Assembly: GCA_031266775.1 (NCBI GenBank)
Contig: JAISAQ010000067.1
Coordinates: 1-34,439 of the forward strand
Reading direction: 5' to 3'
Origin: Treponema sp.
GTDB taxonomy: Bacteria; Spirochaetota; Spirochaetia; Treponematales; Breznakiellaceae
Length of the DNA: 34,439 nucleotides
Within the stretch, counting starts at the first letter, position 1. Every line of letters begins with the position of its first letter. The notes beneath the pieces are model-generated. The model searched no databases and was not told the DNA's origin. It saw only the letters and a program-made list of their open reading frames with translations. A program made the translations under genes and the position numbers. This document shows positions 15,725-25,783 of the stretch, in pieces.

Positions 15725-16999
15725 ATGAAATGGATCGTTTTGGCAATTACCGCCGCCATGTACGCCGCGGTGGTTATTTTTCCGGCAAAAAAGGCATGGG
15801 CGGCGCTTGCCGCCTCCGGACTGGTTCTGATCCTCAGGGTAGTCTCTCCGGTATACGCGGTTACTACGCTGGTAAACTGGAATGTGCTGATGATTTATGT
15901 CGGCAGCCTTGTTCTTGCGGAACTCTTTATTTATTCCCGCGTCCCCGCGCGAATTGCCGACAACATCGTGACCTGTTCCCCGAATTCCGGCGTCGCCATT
16001 GTGGTAATCCTGGTTATCACGGGGCTCATTTCCGCCTTTGTGGAAAACGTGGCTACCGTTCTTGTAATGGCCCCCATAGCCCTTGCCCTGTCTTCAAAGC
16101 TGAAAATCAACCCCACGCTTTTTATGATTGGGCTTGCGGTTATGGCGAACCTCCAGGGAACGGCAACGCTGATAGGCGATCCTCCGTCCATGATCTTCGC
16201 GAGTTTTGCCGGTTACGGCTTTAACGACTTTTTCGTTCTTGACGGACGGCTTTCAATATTCTTTATTGTCCAGACAGGCATGCTGGCCGGGGCGCTCTAT
16301 TTTTACGTGTCTTTTTCAAGAAGCAACAAAACGAAGATCGCCATTGAGAAGGAGCCCGTTTTGTCCATGGTTCCTTCGGCGCTGCTCATGCTGATGATCG
16401 CGGGTCTTGCGGCCAGTTCTTTTTTTCATTCCGGCATTTCACTTGTTTCGGGTCTTCTGGTTGTTTCACTTGGACTCGCCGGGTTCTTCTGGTATGCCTT
16501 TATACGCCGGGAGGGAATTCCCAAAGCATGGAAAATGATAAAGGGGCTGGATTGGGAAACCATCCTGTTTCTTGTCGGGATATTTATTGTTATCGGCGCG
16601 GTGTCGGAAATCGGCCTTCTTGACGATCTTGTGGAAGTACTCAAGACCGTTGTCGGCGGCAATGTACTTTTGGGCTACGTTGTCATTGTTGTAATCTCGG
16701 TGTTTATTTCCGGTTTTGTTGACAATGTTCCGTATATTATCGCCATGCTTCCTGTGACTGCCGAACTGGCCCGCGCGCTTGGGCTGAGGCCTGAACTCTA
16801 CATGTTCGCGCTGCTCATAGGTTCCTGCCTCGGCGGCAACCTTACGCCCTTCGGCGCTTCGGCCAATATAGTAGCGGTGAGCATTCTGAAGAAAGAGGGG
16901 ATCGCCCTTGGCTTTCCCGGCTGGCTCAAGGTCGGTCTCCCCTTTACTTTTATTACGACAGGGGCCGCGGCGCTGTTACTCTGGTTCGTCTGGCAGTGA
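15725..16999 (+). CDS. ArsB/NhaD/SLC13-superfamily ion transporter
   Basis: 424 residues with about eleven TM helices. The superfamily signature is GTATLIGDPPSMIFA in the first half; SFVDNVPYI-type residues (GFVDNVPYIIAMLP) and LGGNLTPFGASANIVA lie in the second half. The two halves are inverted repeats in this fold. It probably exchanges an anion or Na+/H+ across the inner membrane. The substrate cannot be read from sequence, and there is no arsenic gene nearby. The start is ATG 15725 with GGGAGAG six bases upstream; an ATG at 15671 lies inside the promoter and is rejected. It is divergent from the yjjI operon and ends 22 bp from a convergent gene. Confidence 0.85.
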   Translation: MKWIVLAITAAMYAAVVIFPAKKAWAALAASGLVLILRVVSPVYAVTTLVNWNVLMIYVGSLVLAELFIYSRVPARIADNIVTCSPNSGVAIVVILVITGLISAFVENVATVLVMAPIALALSSKLKINPTLFMIGLAVMANLQGTATLIGDPPSMIFASFAGYGFNDFFVLDGRLSIFFIVQTGMLAGALYFYVSFSRSNKTKIAIEKEPVLSMVPSALLMLMIAGLAASSFFHSGISLVSGLLVVSLGLAGFFWYAFIRREGIPKAWKMIKGLDWETILFLVGIFIVIGAVSEIGLLDDLVEVLKTVVGGNVLLGYVVIVVISVFISGFVDNVPYIIAMLPVTAELARALGLRPELYMFALLIGSCLGGNLTPFGASANIVAVSILKKEGIALGFPGWLKVGLPFTFITTGAAALLLWFVWQ

Positions 17000-17021
17000 T
17001 GCACAGGGCCCCTGCCCCGCC

Positions 17022-17801
17022 TTACCGCACCCGCCCTGTCTCAAGATATGACGAGGTAAAAACGCCTTCGGGTATGGGATCGTCATATTTGAGGATTTCC
17101 ACATAAATGGTGGTGGAGGTTCCGGCCGCTACCGTGGAAACCGTTGTCTGCATGGGCGTAATTCTGTCCTGTACCGGTTTGTAACCGGAAAGCTCCATAC
17201 GTTTTACCAGCGTTCCCTTGCGGTCGTACATTTCGGCCTTGTAGATAAAGTAGCTGCTTTTGTCTATCCACGAGATCATTTTGGAATACTGATACCCCGT
17301 ATCTTTGGGGACGGACTGGATGACATAACAGGCGGCCCCGTTGAATGTTTCTTCCCGCAGGATCGTATGGGTGTCAAGGCCGGTGTCCCTGTCGGGGATG
17401 GATATGTCATCGTATGAAAAATCCGTTCCCACAAAACTTCCCGAACCTTCCGAGGCGGCAACGCGCCTGACCTTGCCGAGGGCGGGCAGGAATATCCACC
17501 TGTCCTCCCCGCCTGAGGCCGTGTCCATCGTCAAAAAACGGGTTCCCGCCACATTCGCGGGACTCTGGAACACAATAACGACGCGGTTTCCGTTCGGGCC
17601 GTCTTTGGAATACTGATCGATGCGCCGCTCGGAAGTCGATCCGTTTTTCGCGGTGATCACCATGCGGGACCGGGTGGAAACGGTGGTCTTCTGGATACGG
17701 TTCCGCGCCGAGTGTACGACAGAGGCCGCGTCTTGTGCGTCCGCGCGGGGAATCGCTACCAGCGACACCGCCGCTGCCATTACCATTGCAATCCATTTCA
17801 T
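17022..17801 (-). CDS. Outer-membrane lipoprotein-sorting protein, LolA-like
   Basis: 259 residues with a signal peptide (hydrophobic core within residues 4-17, cleavage probably after ADA-22). The mature part is mostly beta strands with ISWIDKSSYFIYKAEMYD and KRMELSGYKP, typical of the COG2834 group related to LolA. Such proteins are usually coupled to MMPL/RND exporters, and here ATGA at 17798-17801 overlaps the exporter stop. The likely role is to accept a hydrophobic substrate in the periplasm. It is distinct from housekeeping LolA, since no LolCDE gene is adjacent. The start is ATG 17801. Confidence 0.85.
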   Translation of the reverse strand: MKWIAMVMAAAVSLVAIPRADAQDAASVVHSARNRIQKTTVSTRSRMVITAKNGSTSERRIDQYSKDGPNGNRVVIVFQSPANVAGTRFLTMDTASGGEDRWIFLPALGKVRRVAASEGSGSFVGTDFSYDDISIPDRDTGLDTHTILREETFNGAACYVIQSVPKDTGYQYSKMISWIDKSSYFIYKAEMYDRKGTLVKRMELSGYKPVQDRITPMQTTVSTVAAGTSTTIYVEILKYDDPIPEGVFTSSYLETGRVR

Positions 17802-20455
17802 TTTTGCTCTCCTCTCTCTCCATAAATGAATTTTGGCTTTACAAGCGCAAGCAATACGGGAATTACCGTAAGACTTACAAGGGCAGTTATGAACATGCTG
17901 AACATGACAAGGACGCCAAGCTGTGCGATTATTTTGAACCGGGAAAAAACAAGTATGCCGAATCCCGTGCCGACAGAAAGCGCGTTAATCACTATTGCCT
18001 TGCCGGTTCCTATGTATGTTCTTCGAAGAAAATCGCCGCCTTTCTGATACTCGTGTTTGAAAAATTCGATAAAGTGTATGGTGTAATCGATGCCGATACC
18101 CACCGCGAGGCCCGATATAAGGGCGGTTCCCAGATTGATTTTTATATCAAGAAAACCCATGATGGCAAAATTGCAGAGGATTGCCAGAGACAGGGGGACG
18201 GCCGCTATCAAGCCGGCGGACAGCGAACGGTTGGAAATGGTGATGATGATAAACACAACCAGTATTGAAATGGCAATGGAAGATATCTGCGAGTGTATTA
18301 TCAATTTGGAAAGCGCCCCCTCCGCCATTGCGCCGCCGCCTATAACCACCCGTATATTGCCGGGAAAATTGCGGGCTGTGTAGGCGTTAATGGCATCGAC
18401 AACGGCGTCAACATCTTTTTGCCACGGGCTGCGTATCTGTACTGTGGTTTTAATGGCGGTAGGTTCAAGGGGATCATTCGAGTAGTCTTCAATGTCTCCC
18501 GCAAGCAAAACAAGATAATTTGAAATGAGCCGCCCGAGTTCTTCGCCGCTTTTTTTCGCGTAACGGGCAGGATCGGCGGGAATTTCGTAATACGAAAATC
18601 CGTTGTAATTGGTAAGGCGTTCAAGTTCCCGGACCAGTTCGCCGGCGGTCATGTTTACGCGTTTTCCCCTGGCGGTATCCAGGAGGGAAATAATATCTTC
18701 CGCCCCGTATTGAGAAGGGCTCCGGGGGGTGTCTTCAACTCCGGCATACAGGGGGGTTTCCGGAGACGGAATTTCTGAAACCCCGTCAAAACCGAAGCCA
18801 AAACCGTTTTCCGCCGCGCCGTCAAAACCAAATCCGAAGCTTTCTTCCGTGCCGTTAAAACCGAATTGATCTTCTCCGGCATGGGAGGCGGCGGGGCGGA
18901 GGCCCCCGGGACCCTCGTCAATGTTAAAAAGCTGGTTCATGCGTTTTATCATGTCCGTAAAACCCATGACCTTGCCAACGAGCGGAACGCGTTCGGTAAG
19001 ATATACGGAAAGATCATCAACGGCCTTGAGCGCTTCGGGGCCGAGTAATGTTTCGGTATTGTCTGCTTCCACCAGCAGGGTTATCTGTTTTGAACCGCCG
19101 AAATATTCGCGGATAAAACGGTCGGAACGGCTTACCTCCGAATGGTCATGGAAAAACTCAACCAGGGAATTGTCGACAACAACTTTCGAAAGACCGTAAA
19201 GTGAAACGCCCAGCGCCGCCACGGCAAGGACGAACACGAGGCCCTTTTTTCCCGCTATGGCCATAAAGGTATTGTCCAGCGCGCCGCTCTTTCCAACGCT
19301 GCTTTTGTACCTGCCGGCTTTTTTTGCCGGACCGCGGATAATCAGGATCGCGGGAATAAGGGAGATCGCCACTATAAACGAGACCACGACGCCGAAACTG
19401 GCAAACATGCCGAATTCCCGTATGGGGAGCACCGTGGTAAAACACAGTGAAACGAAACCGGCGAATGTGGTAAGGGCGGCAAGGAATACCGGCTTTATCA
19501 GCTTTCCCGCAATGGACAAGACAAGAGCGCCGTGTTCTTCTCTGGTCAGTATTTTGTTTTCCGTCTCATGTGCGTAATGGGTTACAATATGAATGCCGTA
19601 TGCGCTTCCTACCGCGACAAGGATGACAGGCAGTACCGAGGAAAGAACGGAAAGTTTTATCCCGAAAAACGGCATCGCGCCGACCGCCCAGATAACGGCG
19701 ATAACAACGGTCAGGAGGGTAAGGATAACGAATGAAACCTGGCGGAGGGAAAGAAAAAGTACCGCCAGTACTACAACAATAACAAGCGGAATAAGTACGC
19801 GCAAATCGGTCCGCATGGAACTGGTCAAAGTCGCGCCTATAACAGGCTGGCCGGCGGTATAGACCTCCGCAAAACCGGCGAACATCTCTTTGGCCAGATT
19901 GCTTACTTCCACAAGGCTCCGCTGTACCCCTGGGATTCCCTGATCCTCCGGACTGGCGTCAAAGAAAACAACAATCTGGGTGGACAAAAGATCGTCCGAA
20001 ACAATAGTCCTCTGGTAGAGATCCCATGAGGCGATGCGCCTTTTAAGTTCGCTTATTTCTTCGGCGGTCCCTGAAAAGTCATCCTTCACAAGATCGCTTA
20101 CAATGATGCTGTCGCCTTCGCCGCTTATATACCGGGTCGATATGATGGAATCCGTATCCTTGACCAGTTCAATATTTTCCGCCGCCTGAGTAAAATCCCG
20201 TATCCGCATAAGGAAATCCCGGTCAAAAACCGAACCGTAGGACCGTTTCAGCCCAATAAAGACGGCGGCCCGTTCTCCGAACATTTCGTCAAGGCGTTTT
20301 ACGGTAAGACGGGCGGGGTTGTTTTCCGGCATAAAATGAACAATGTTATTGTCCATTTCCGCCTTTGGAAGCTGAAGCGCGAAGAAGACTGTGACAGCCG
20401 CAATAACAATAATGACAATCCAGGACCGTTTAAAAAAATGCATCATGACACACAC
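17798..20455 (-). CDS. MMPL/RND-family exporter
   Basis: 885 residues. The topology is typical: TM1 near residues 10-27, a large extracytoplasmic loop, a block of TM2-6, TM7 near 400-420, a second loop, then TM8-12. It has a sterol-sensing-like permease fold with GSAYGIHIVTHYAHE and GIGIDYTIHFIEFFKHE. It is an inner-membrane, proton-driven exporter of lipids or hydrophobic compounds; the substrate is unknown. The second loop carries an odd Phe-Gly-rich insert (ESFGFGFDGAAENGFGFGF). The start is uncertain: GTG 20455 lies six bases after AAGGGA, while ATG 20446 and 20443 are further away. It is divergent from a TetR gene, which probably controls it. Confidence 0.9.
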   Translation of the reverse strand: MCVMMHFFKRSWIVIIVIAAVTVFFALQLPKAEMDNNIVHFMPENNPARLTVKRLDEMFGERAAVFIGLKRSYGSVFDRDFLMRIRDFTQAAENIELVKDTDSIISTRYISGEGDSIIVSDLVKDDFSGTAEEISELKRRIASWDLYQRTIVSDDLLSTQIVVFFDASPEDQGIPGVQRSLVEVSNLAKEMFAGFAEVYTAGQPVIGATLTSSMRTDLRVLIPLVIVVVLAVLFLSLRQVSFVILTLLTVVIAVIWAVGAMPFFGIKLSVLSSVLPVILVAVGSAYGIHIVTHYAHETENKILTREEHGALVLSIAGKLIKPVFLAALTTFAGFVSLCFTTVLPIREFGMFASFGVVVSFIVAISLIPAILIIRGPAKKAGRYKSSVGKSGALDNTFMAIAGKKGLVFVLAVAALGVSLYGLSKVVVDNSLVEFFHDHSEVSRSDRFIREYFGGSKQITLLVEADNTETLLGPEALKAVDDLSVYLTERVPLVGKVMGFTDMIKRMNQLFNIDEGPGGLRPAASHAGEDQFGFNGTEESFGFGFDGAAENGFGFGFDGVSEIPSPETPLYAGVEDTPRSPSQYGAEDIISLLDTARGKRVNMTAGELVRELERLTNYNGFSYYEIPADPARYAKKSGEELGRLISNYLVLLAGDIEDYSNDPLEPTAIKTTVQIRSPWQKDVDAVVDAINAYTARNFPGNIRVVIGGGAMAEGALSKLIIHSQISSIAISILVVFIIITISNRSLSAGLIAAVPLSLAILCNFAIMGFLDIKINLGTALISGLAVGIGIDYTIHFIEFFKHEYQKGGDFLRRTYIGTGKAIVINALSVGTGFGILVFSRFKIIAQLGVLVMFSMFITALVSLTVIPVLLALVKPKFIYGERGEQK

Positions 20456-20497
20456 CGTTTTCCCTTGTAAAGCCGGGATGTAATAAATATAATAACA

Positions 20498-20512
20498 GTA
20501 TGCGGTGCATAC
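20498..20512. promoter_or_regulatory. Operator-like palindrome between exporter and tetR
   Basis: GTATGC-GGT-GCATAC, perfect 6-bp arms, lies between the divergent starts at 20455 and 20604. A second inverted repeat, GTGTA(8)TACAC, is at 20532-20549. Both are in the right place for a TetR dimer controlling both transcripts. Confidence 0.5.
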
Positions 20513-20603
20513 AACGACAAACAGGGGTAAAGTGTAGCGTTATATACACATTGCAAAAAAATGTAGGGTTTGGAGGCGCCGGTACAGATGTCCGGCGGGA
20601 GAC

Positions 20604-21176
20604 ATGAAGAAAGTACAAAATAACCGGGGAGCCTGTAAAACAAAAAACGCCATCAGAAACAGCCTGATTGAGCTTATGAAACAAAAGGCGGTTGCGCGGA
20701 TAACGGTTACCGAAATTTGCAGAAAGGCGGACATTCACAGGACCACGTTTTACGCGCACTACAGGGATCAATACGATCTTCTGGATCAAATGGAAAAAGA
20801 GGCCATGACCAGTATTGACAATCTGCTTGATGAAAACAAACTTGTCCCGAATTGCGGCGACGGGCAAATCGCCGCAATGGCGGAAGATCTGCTGCGTCAT
20901 ATTGCCGTTAATAATAATTCGGTACAGGCCCTGTTAAGCAGAAACGGCGATATTTTTTTTCAGAAAAAACTCATCAGCTGTCTTATCCTGCATCTGCGGC
21001 AAATCGAAAAAAAATACTCAGGCGACACGGCGGATGATAAAAAGAACCTCTATTATTCCGTTTTTCTTGTTCATGGGGCCATTGCCCTTATACAGCTTTG
21101 GCTGAAAAACAACATGGACATGCCTGTCCCTGAAATTGCCGATATGCTGTTAAAAATAACCCGGAAAATGCCATGA
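20604..21176 (+). CDS. TetR-family transcriptional regulator
   Basis: 190 residues. The helix-turn-helix is in residues 12-58, with ITVTEICRKADIHRTTFYAHY as its core. The C-terminal ligand domain is of the TetR_C_8 sort (GAIALIQLWLKNNMDMPVPEI). It probably represses the divergent exporter and its LolA-like partner and responds to their substrate. The start is ATG 20604 with CGGGAG seven bases upstream. It ends two bases before a shared terminator with gdhA. The GC content is lower than that of its neighbours, as is common for regulators. Confidence 0.92.
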   Translation: MKKVQNNRGACKTKNAIRNSLIELMKQKAVARITVTEICRKADIHRTTFYAHYRDQYDLLDQMEKEAMTSIDNLLDENKLVPNCGDGQIAAMAEDLLRHIAVNNNSVQALLSRNGDIFFQKKLISCLILHLRQIEKKYSGDTADDKKNLYYSVFLVHGAIALIQLWLKNNMDMPVPEIADMLLKITRKMP

Positions 21177-21178
21177 AA

Positions 21179-21204
21179 AAAGGCCGGAAACGCTTCCGGC
21201 CTTT
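21179..21204. terminator. Bidirectional terminator between tetR and gdhA
   Basis: An 11-bp stem AAAGGCCGGAA / TTCCGGCCTTT with loop ACGC, an A run on one side and T residues on the other. It lies in the 31 bp between the convergent stops at 21176 and 21208. Confidence 0.85.
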
Positions 21205-21207
21205 GCT

Positions 21208-22566
<1,359 letters not shown>

Positions 22567-22593
22567 TTATATGGATGTATCATAATAAAGTAG

Positions 22594-22611
22594 CTTTACA
22601 ACATTGTAAAG
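22594..22611. promoter_or_regulatory. Perfect palindrome between gdhA and mscS
   Basis: CTTTACAA-CA-TTGTAAAG, 8-bp arms, in the 109-bp space between divergent starts. It overlaps the expected -35 region of gdhA, so an operator is plausible. The regulator is unknown. Confidence 0.5.
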
Positions 22612-22657
22612 GGCGCCTGTAAAAATTGTACGCTTTTTACTTCCCGGAGAAAGACCA

Positions 22658-23524
22658 ATGGATCTGCGTGAAGCGCTGTTTGAATTCTGGAACAAGTGGG
22701 ACGGCGGCGTTCTTGCCGCCGGTGTTTTTGCCGCCGGGAAGCGTATCTTTACCTCGGTTCTGATAATCCTTGCCGGCAGGGTGCTTATAGGGGCCGCCGG
22801 GCGCATCGTAAAAAAGCTTGCATCCGGCAGGCTGCAAGTTGACGAGACGGCCGTCTCCATACTAAAGCCCGTTTTTACCTATACGGTGATCGTTGTCTGC
22901 GTGATCATGATCCTCGATGTCTTCGGGATAAACACCACAAGCCTTATCGCCATACTCGGCGCGGCGGGCGTGGCCGTAGGACTTGCCCTTAAAGATACGC
23001 TGGGCAACATAGCTTCGGGGATCATTCTTGTCCTGCTTCGCCTGTACCGCACGGGGGATTTTATCGAATGCGGCCCTGTTACAGGGACGGTGCGTAACAT
23101 GGATCTTTTTATCACCACCCTTGAAACGCCCGACGGCGTGTATGTTTCCGCCCCCAATTCCAGCATCTGGGGAACGCCTCTTAAAAATTATTCCAGAAAC
23201 GTAAAGCGCCGCATGGAGCTTGCCGCGAGGATTTCTTTTGACGATTCAATTGACAAGGCGTTTCAGGTTATGCGGGATATTATAGCGGAAGAAAGCCGCT
23301 TTCTTGCCGATCCGGCGCCGCAGATCGTGGTTCAGTCGCTGGGCGACAGCTCCGTAACCGTTCTGCTGCGGGCCTGGGCCCCGCTGGATGTGTATTGGGA
23401 CATATATTGGGCGCAGATGAAGAGCATTAAGGAAAGAATGGAAGCCGCCGGACTGCGCATCCCCTATCCCCGGCAGGAACTGGCCGTTACAGGGGATTTT
23501 TCTTCGCGGCCTCCTTCGGCGTAA
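22658..23524 (+). CDS. mscS: Small-conductance mechanosensitive channel, MscS family
   Basis: 288 residues with three TM segments. TM3 has the Gly/Ala-packed pore helix (GAAGVAVGLALKDTLGNIAS), followed by the FIECGPVTGTV beta domain and the VYVSAPNSSIWGTPLKNYS segment. The C-terminal alpha/beta domain ends near GLRIPYPRQE. It is an inner-membrane channel that opens at high tension to release solutes during hypo-osmotic shock. The start is ATG 22658 with a CCGGAG ribosome site. The last 38 bases overlap a convergent small gene. Confidence 0.96.
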   Translation: MDLREALFEFWNKWDGGVLAAGVFAAGKRIFTSVLIILAGRVLIGAAGRIVKKLASGRLQVDETAVSILKPVFTYTVIVVCVIMILDVFGINTTSLIAILGAAGVAVGLALKDTLGNIASGIILVLLRLYRTGDFIECGPVTGTVRNMDLFITTLETPDGVYVSAPNSSIWGTPLKNYSRNVKRRMELAARISFDDSIDKAFQVMRDIIAEESRFLADPAPQIVVQSLGDSSVTVLLRAWAPLDVYWDIYWAQMKSIKERMEAAGLRIPYPRQELAVTGDFSSRPPSA

Positions 23525-23705
23525 AGGAAGGACAGTGCCGCCCTGCCGCCCTGAATACCTCGGCGGACGGCATGTTACGGCTCATGATGCCGAAAACCGT
23601 ACATGACCGGGGAAAAGCGGTGTCCCAAGTAACACGGAAATAGGCGCATTTGACGCAGTTTGGCGGCCGGCCGGGCGTTCCGCTGTTTTGCGCGCCGGGT
23701 TTCAT
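23487..23705 (-). CDS. Small four-cysteine protein
   Basis: 72 residues from ATG 23705. The core is CVKCAYFRVTWDTAFPRSC, then FGIMSRNMPSAEVFRAAGRHC. It resembles a family of small bacterial proteins with a CxxC, a WD..FP..C block and a conserved PS..V...G..C end, which sometimes carry an unreliable uracil-DNA glycosylase label. The four cysteines could bind metal. The start is chosen because TATACT (23712-23717) is six bases upstream. The longer frame would begin inside dispersed repeat copy 3 and encode repeat-derived residues. Its 3' end overlaps mscS by 38 bp in the opposite direction. Function unknown. Confidence 0.75.
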   Translation of the reverse strand: MKPGAQNSGTPGRPPNCVKCAYFRVTWDTAFPRSCTVFGIMSRNMPSAEVFRAAGRHCPSFTPKEAAKKNPL

Positions 23706-23753
23706 GGAATTAGTATAGCGCATGCGGCGTAAAGCGCCGAGCCGTAAATGCAA

Positions 23754-23887
23754 GAATTCAACCACAACAAACCTTCGGTTCACCCTCACGGACAGAACGG
23801 ACTTTCAGTTTCAAATATATATTTTGTCCGTGTTGGTCCGTGTTGGTCCGTGTCGTCCGCGGTGGTTTTGAATTCTGAATTACCGGG
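23754..23887 (+). repeat. Dispersed inverted-end repeat, copy 3
   Basis: It runs from AGAATTCAACCACAAC to GTGGTTTTGAATTCTGAATTACCGGGG and is in the same orientation as copy 1. The centre CAAATATATATTTTGTCCG is an uninterrupted counterpart of the copy 1 insertion site. TGTTGGTCCG is directly duplicated (23831-23850). Confidence 0.85.
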
Positions 23888-23919
23888 GCCGCGAGCGGCA
23901 ATCCCCGTGGACTGGCGGA

Positions 23920-23951
23920 GCGACAAACTTCCCGCCGCCGCAGGCAATGCC
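23920..23951 (-). pseudogene. Fragment of the propeller repeat
   Basis: Read on the minus strand it gives GIACGGGKFVA, matching the GIAYGGGKFVA core of the repeated units in the lipoprotein at 26097-27335, with close nucleotide identity over 32 bp. There is no open gene around it. It is probably a remnant of a lost propeller gene or of a recombination. Confidence 0.6.
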
Positions 23952-23960
23952 GTATAAGAA

Positions 23961-23993
23961 AACCTCTAAAAACTGAAGTTTTTAGAGGTTCCC
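23961..23993 (-). terminator. Terminator of the hydrolase gene; relative of the 41-bp hairpin
   Basis: AACCTCTAAAAAC with its complement GTTTTTAGAGGTT, loop TGAA, followed on the minus strand by TTTCTT. It lies 15 bp after the hydrolase stop, which fits an intrinsic terminator. The AACCTCT...AGAGGTTCC ends are shared with the hairpin at 150-190. Confidence 0.65.
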
Positions 23994-24007
23994 ATTAGAA
24001 TACCCCA

Positions 24008-25783
24008 TTAGAAAATAAACTGGAAACAGGTATTACCCACTGTAGCAAAAACAAGAAACAGCGCGGAAATGACGGAGCCCATATAGATGCTTCCGGTTTT
24101 TTTGAAAAACCAGGTATTGAGGAGCGCCGCCATGGGCAGAAACACCGCAAAGGATATGGCCTGAATAATACGCAGGGACCAGCCCGTGCTGCTGAAGGGA
24201 AGATAGCCCAGAACGGCAAGGCCGCCGTACCCTATAACAAGAAGCGCCGCCATACCGCCCACATTGGCGATGACGCTGAATATCGCGGTCTTGAGGTATG
24301 ATCCGCCGGCAAAGCGGTATGTCGCGTTCAGCGCCAGGGAATTGCAGAGGGCGAATATGGCGAAGAAGACGAAGTAGGCGCACATAGCCTGGAATTTCGT
24401 CAGGGTAAGGGGCATGAGGCCGATGACGTGGAAACGGAAATCCACCTTGAAGATAAAAACGACAAAGCAGAGCAGGAGGTATGCGCCGAGCGCCGTACCG
24501 AATCCCAGAAGCGCCTGCCGCAGGATCTTTTTGCCTCCGGTTTTGAAGCCCCACTCTCCAAAATCGGCCCCTTCTTTTTTTCCGAAAATAAAATACAGGA
24601 GTATCAGCAGCCCCAGCGAAATAAGCCCGTTAAACGAAGCCCAGACCGAAACCTGGCTGCCCACTTCCTGGGGAAACACCCGGCTCAGGGGCAGAATAAC
24701 AGTACCTATGTTCATGAACACGAAGAACGTAAGCGCCGGTACCGCGGTTCCCACAATCAGCATGATCCAGAACTTGATGTTGAAAACCGCTTTCCCTTCC
24801 GCCGGCCGGCTTATATACTCGCTGTTCTTTCCGAAGGAAAACAACAGCGTTCCGAAGGCGAACAGAAACAGGAACGCCCCCAGCATGCTTACGGCGGTAC
24901 CCGCCTCCTTCCAGTGCCAGATGACATCGGTATCCGCCAGCCTCCGGGGATTGCCGCCCGCGAGCGTTTCATTCATGAAATTGGCGGCGTAACCCGCCGC
25001 GAGGCCGGAAACATGCAGCCGGGTATGGGTTGCCCGCGGCTGATACATGATGCGCAGGGTGTTGGCCGCCTTGCTGCCGTACCACCTGAGCGGCTCGACC
25101 GGTTCTGCGGTTCCCCATGCGTTCATCATTACCGGGCTGTAATTGGCGTAGGCGGAGACATTGCCGTGAGCGCTTTGGGTTTCCGGCCAGAACAGCCAGC
25201 CGAATTCATCGTGGGTTCCGAATATAGTCCCGTAATTTATGGGAGTATCCGCGCTCCACTCGACCCCGTACAGGAGCGGCCAGTTAAGGCCGGAACCGGC
25301 GGCCAGAACCGACTTGACGCTTCCCGCCGGAAGCGCGGCCGCGGCCATGGTAGCCGCCAGCCCGCCCTTGGAGTGCCCCTCTATGCCGATGTTGCGGCTG
25401 TCCACAAAGTCGAGGGCGGAAAGATACCGCACCGCGGGCTGGGCCGCGACAAAATCCGCCGCTTCCGTACCGGAACGCCCGTGCCCGAACATATCGATAG
25501 CAAGGACAACGTAGCCCCGCCTGGCAAATTCAATGGAAAAATTGGTCTGCATCTCACGGGAATTGAGGTAGCCTTCTATAGTAACGATGCCCGGAGCGGG
25601 GTTCTCCACCGTCGCGTTGGGCGGAACATACAGGAGGGCGCTCAGTACCGCGCCCTCACCGGTGGCGACCAGTATATCCTCAACCTTGACACGCCCGAAG
25701 TCGGACTGGATGAGACTTGCGAGTATAGCCCCCGCAAACACCATACATAAAGAAACAACCAGCAGAATCACCGTTTTTTTCAT
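24008..25783 (-). CDS. Membrane-anchored alpha/beta hydrolase
   Basis: 591 residues. TM1 is near residues 4-24. The alpha/beta-hydrolase domain has AIDMFGHGRSG and a nucleophile elbow GHSKGG with S138. It covers roughly residues 35-310. The second half holds about eight TM helices. A soluble hydrolase with a multi-TM C-terminal half suggests an envelope lipase, esterase or peptidase, but the substrate is unknown. The start is ATG 25783 after AAGGAGA; two upstream ATGs in the same frame lack a Shine-Dalgarno. It is a single-gene transcript ending in the terminator at 23961-23993. Confidence 0.85.
   Translation of the reverse strand: MKKTVILLVVSLCMVFAGAILASLIQSDFGRVKVEDILVATGEGAVLSALLYVPPNATVENPAPGIVTIEGYLNSREMQTNFSIEFARRGYVVLAIDMFGHGRSGTEAADFVAAQPAVRYLSALDFVDSRNIGIEGHSKGGLAATMAAAALPAGSVKSVLAAGSGLNWPLLYGVEWSADTPINYGTIFGTHDEFGWLFWPETQSAHGNVSAYANYSPVMMNAWGTAEPVEPLRWYGSKAANTLRIMYQPRATHTRLHVSGLAAGYAANFMNETLAGGNPRRLADTDVIWHWKEAGTAVSMLGAFLFLFAFGTLLFSFGKNSEYISRPAEGKAVFNIKFWIMLIVGTAVPALTFFVFMNIGTVILPLSRVFPQEVGSQVSVWASFNGLISLGLLILLYFIFGKKEGADFGEWGFKTGGKKILRQALLGFGTALGAYLLLCFVVFIFKVDFRFHVIGLMPLTLTKFQAMCAYFVFFAIFALCNSLALNATYRFAGGSYLKTAIFSVIANVGGMAALLVIGYGGLAVLGYLPFSSTGWSLRIIQAISFAVFLPMAALLNTWFFKKTGSIYMGSVISALFLVFATVGNTCFQFIF

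Noticed and set aside
24428..25750. 440-codon plus-strand open frame opposite the hydrolase
   Set aside because: The composition is rich in Arg, Pro, Gly and His as expected for antisense of a GC-rich gene; the minus strand has clear hydrolase motifs and a ribosome site.
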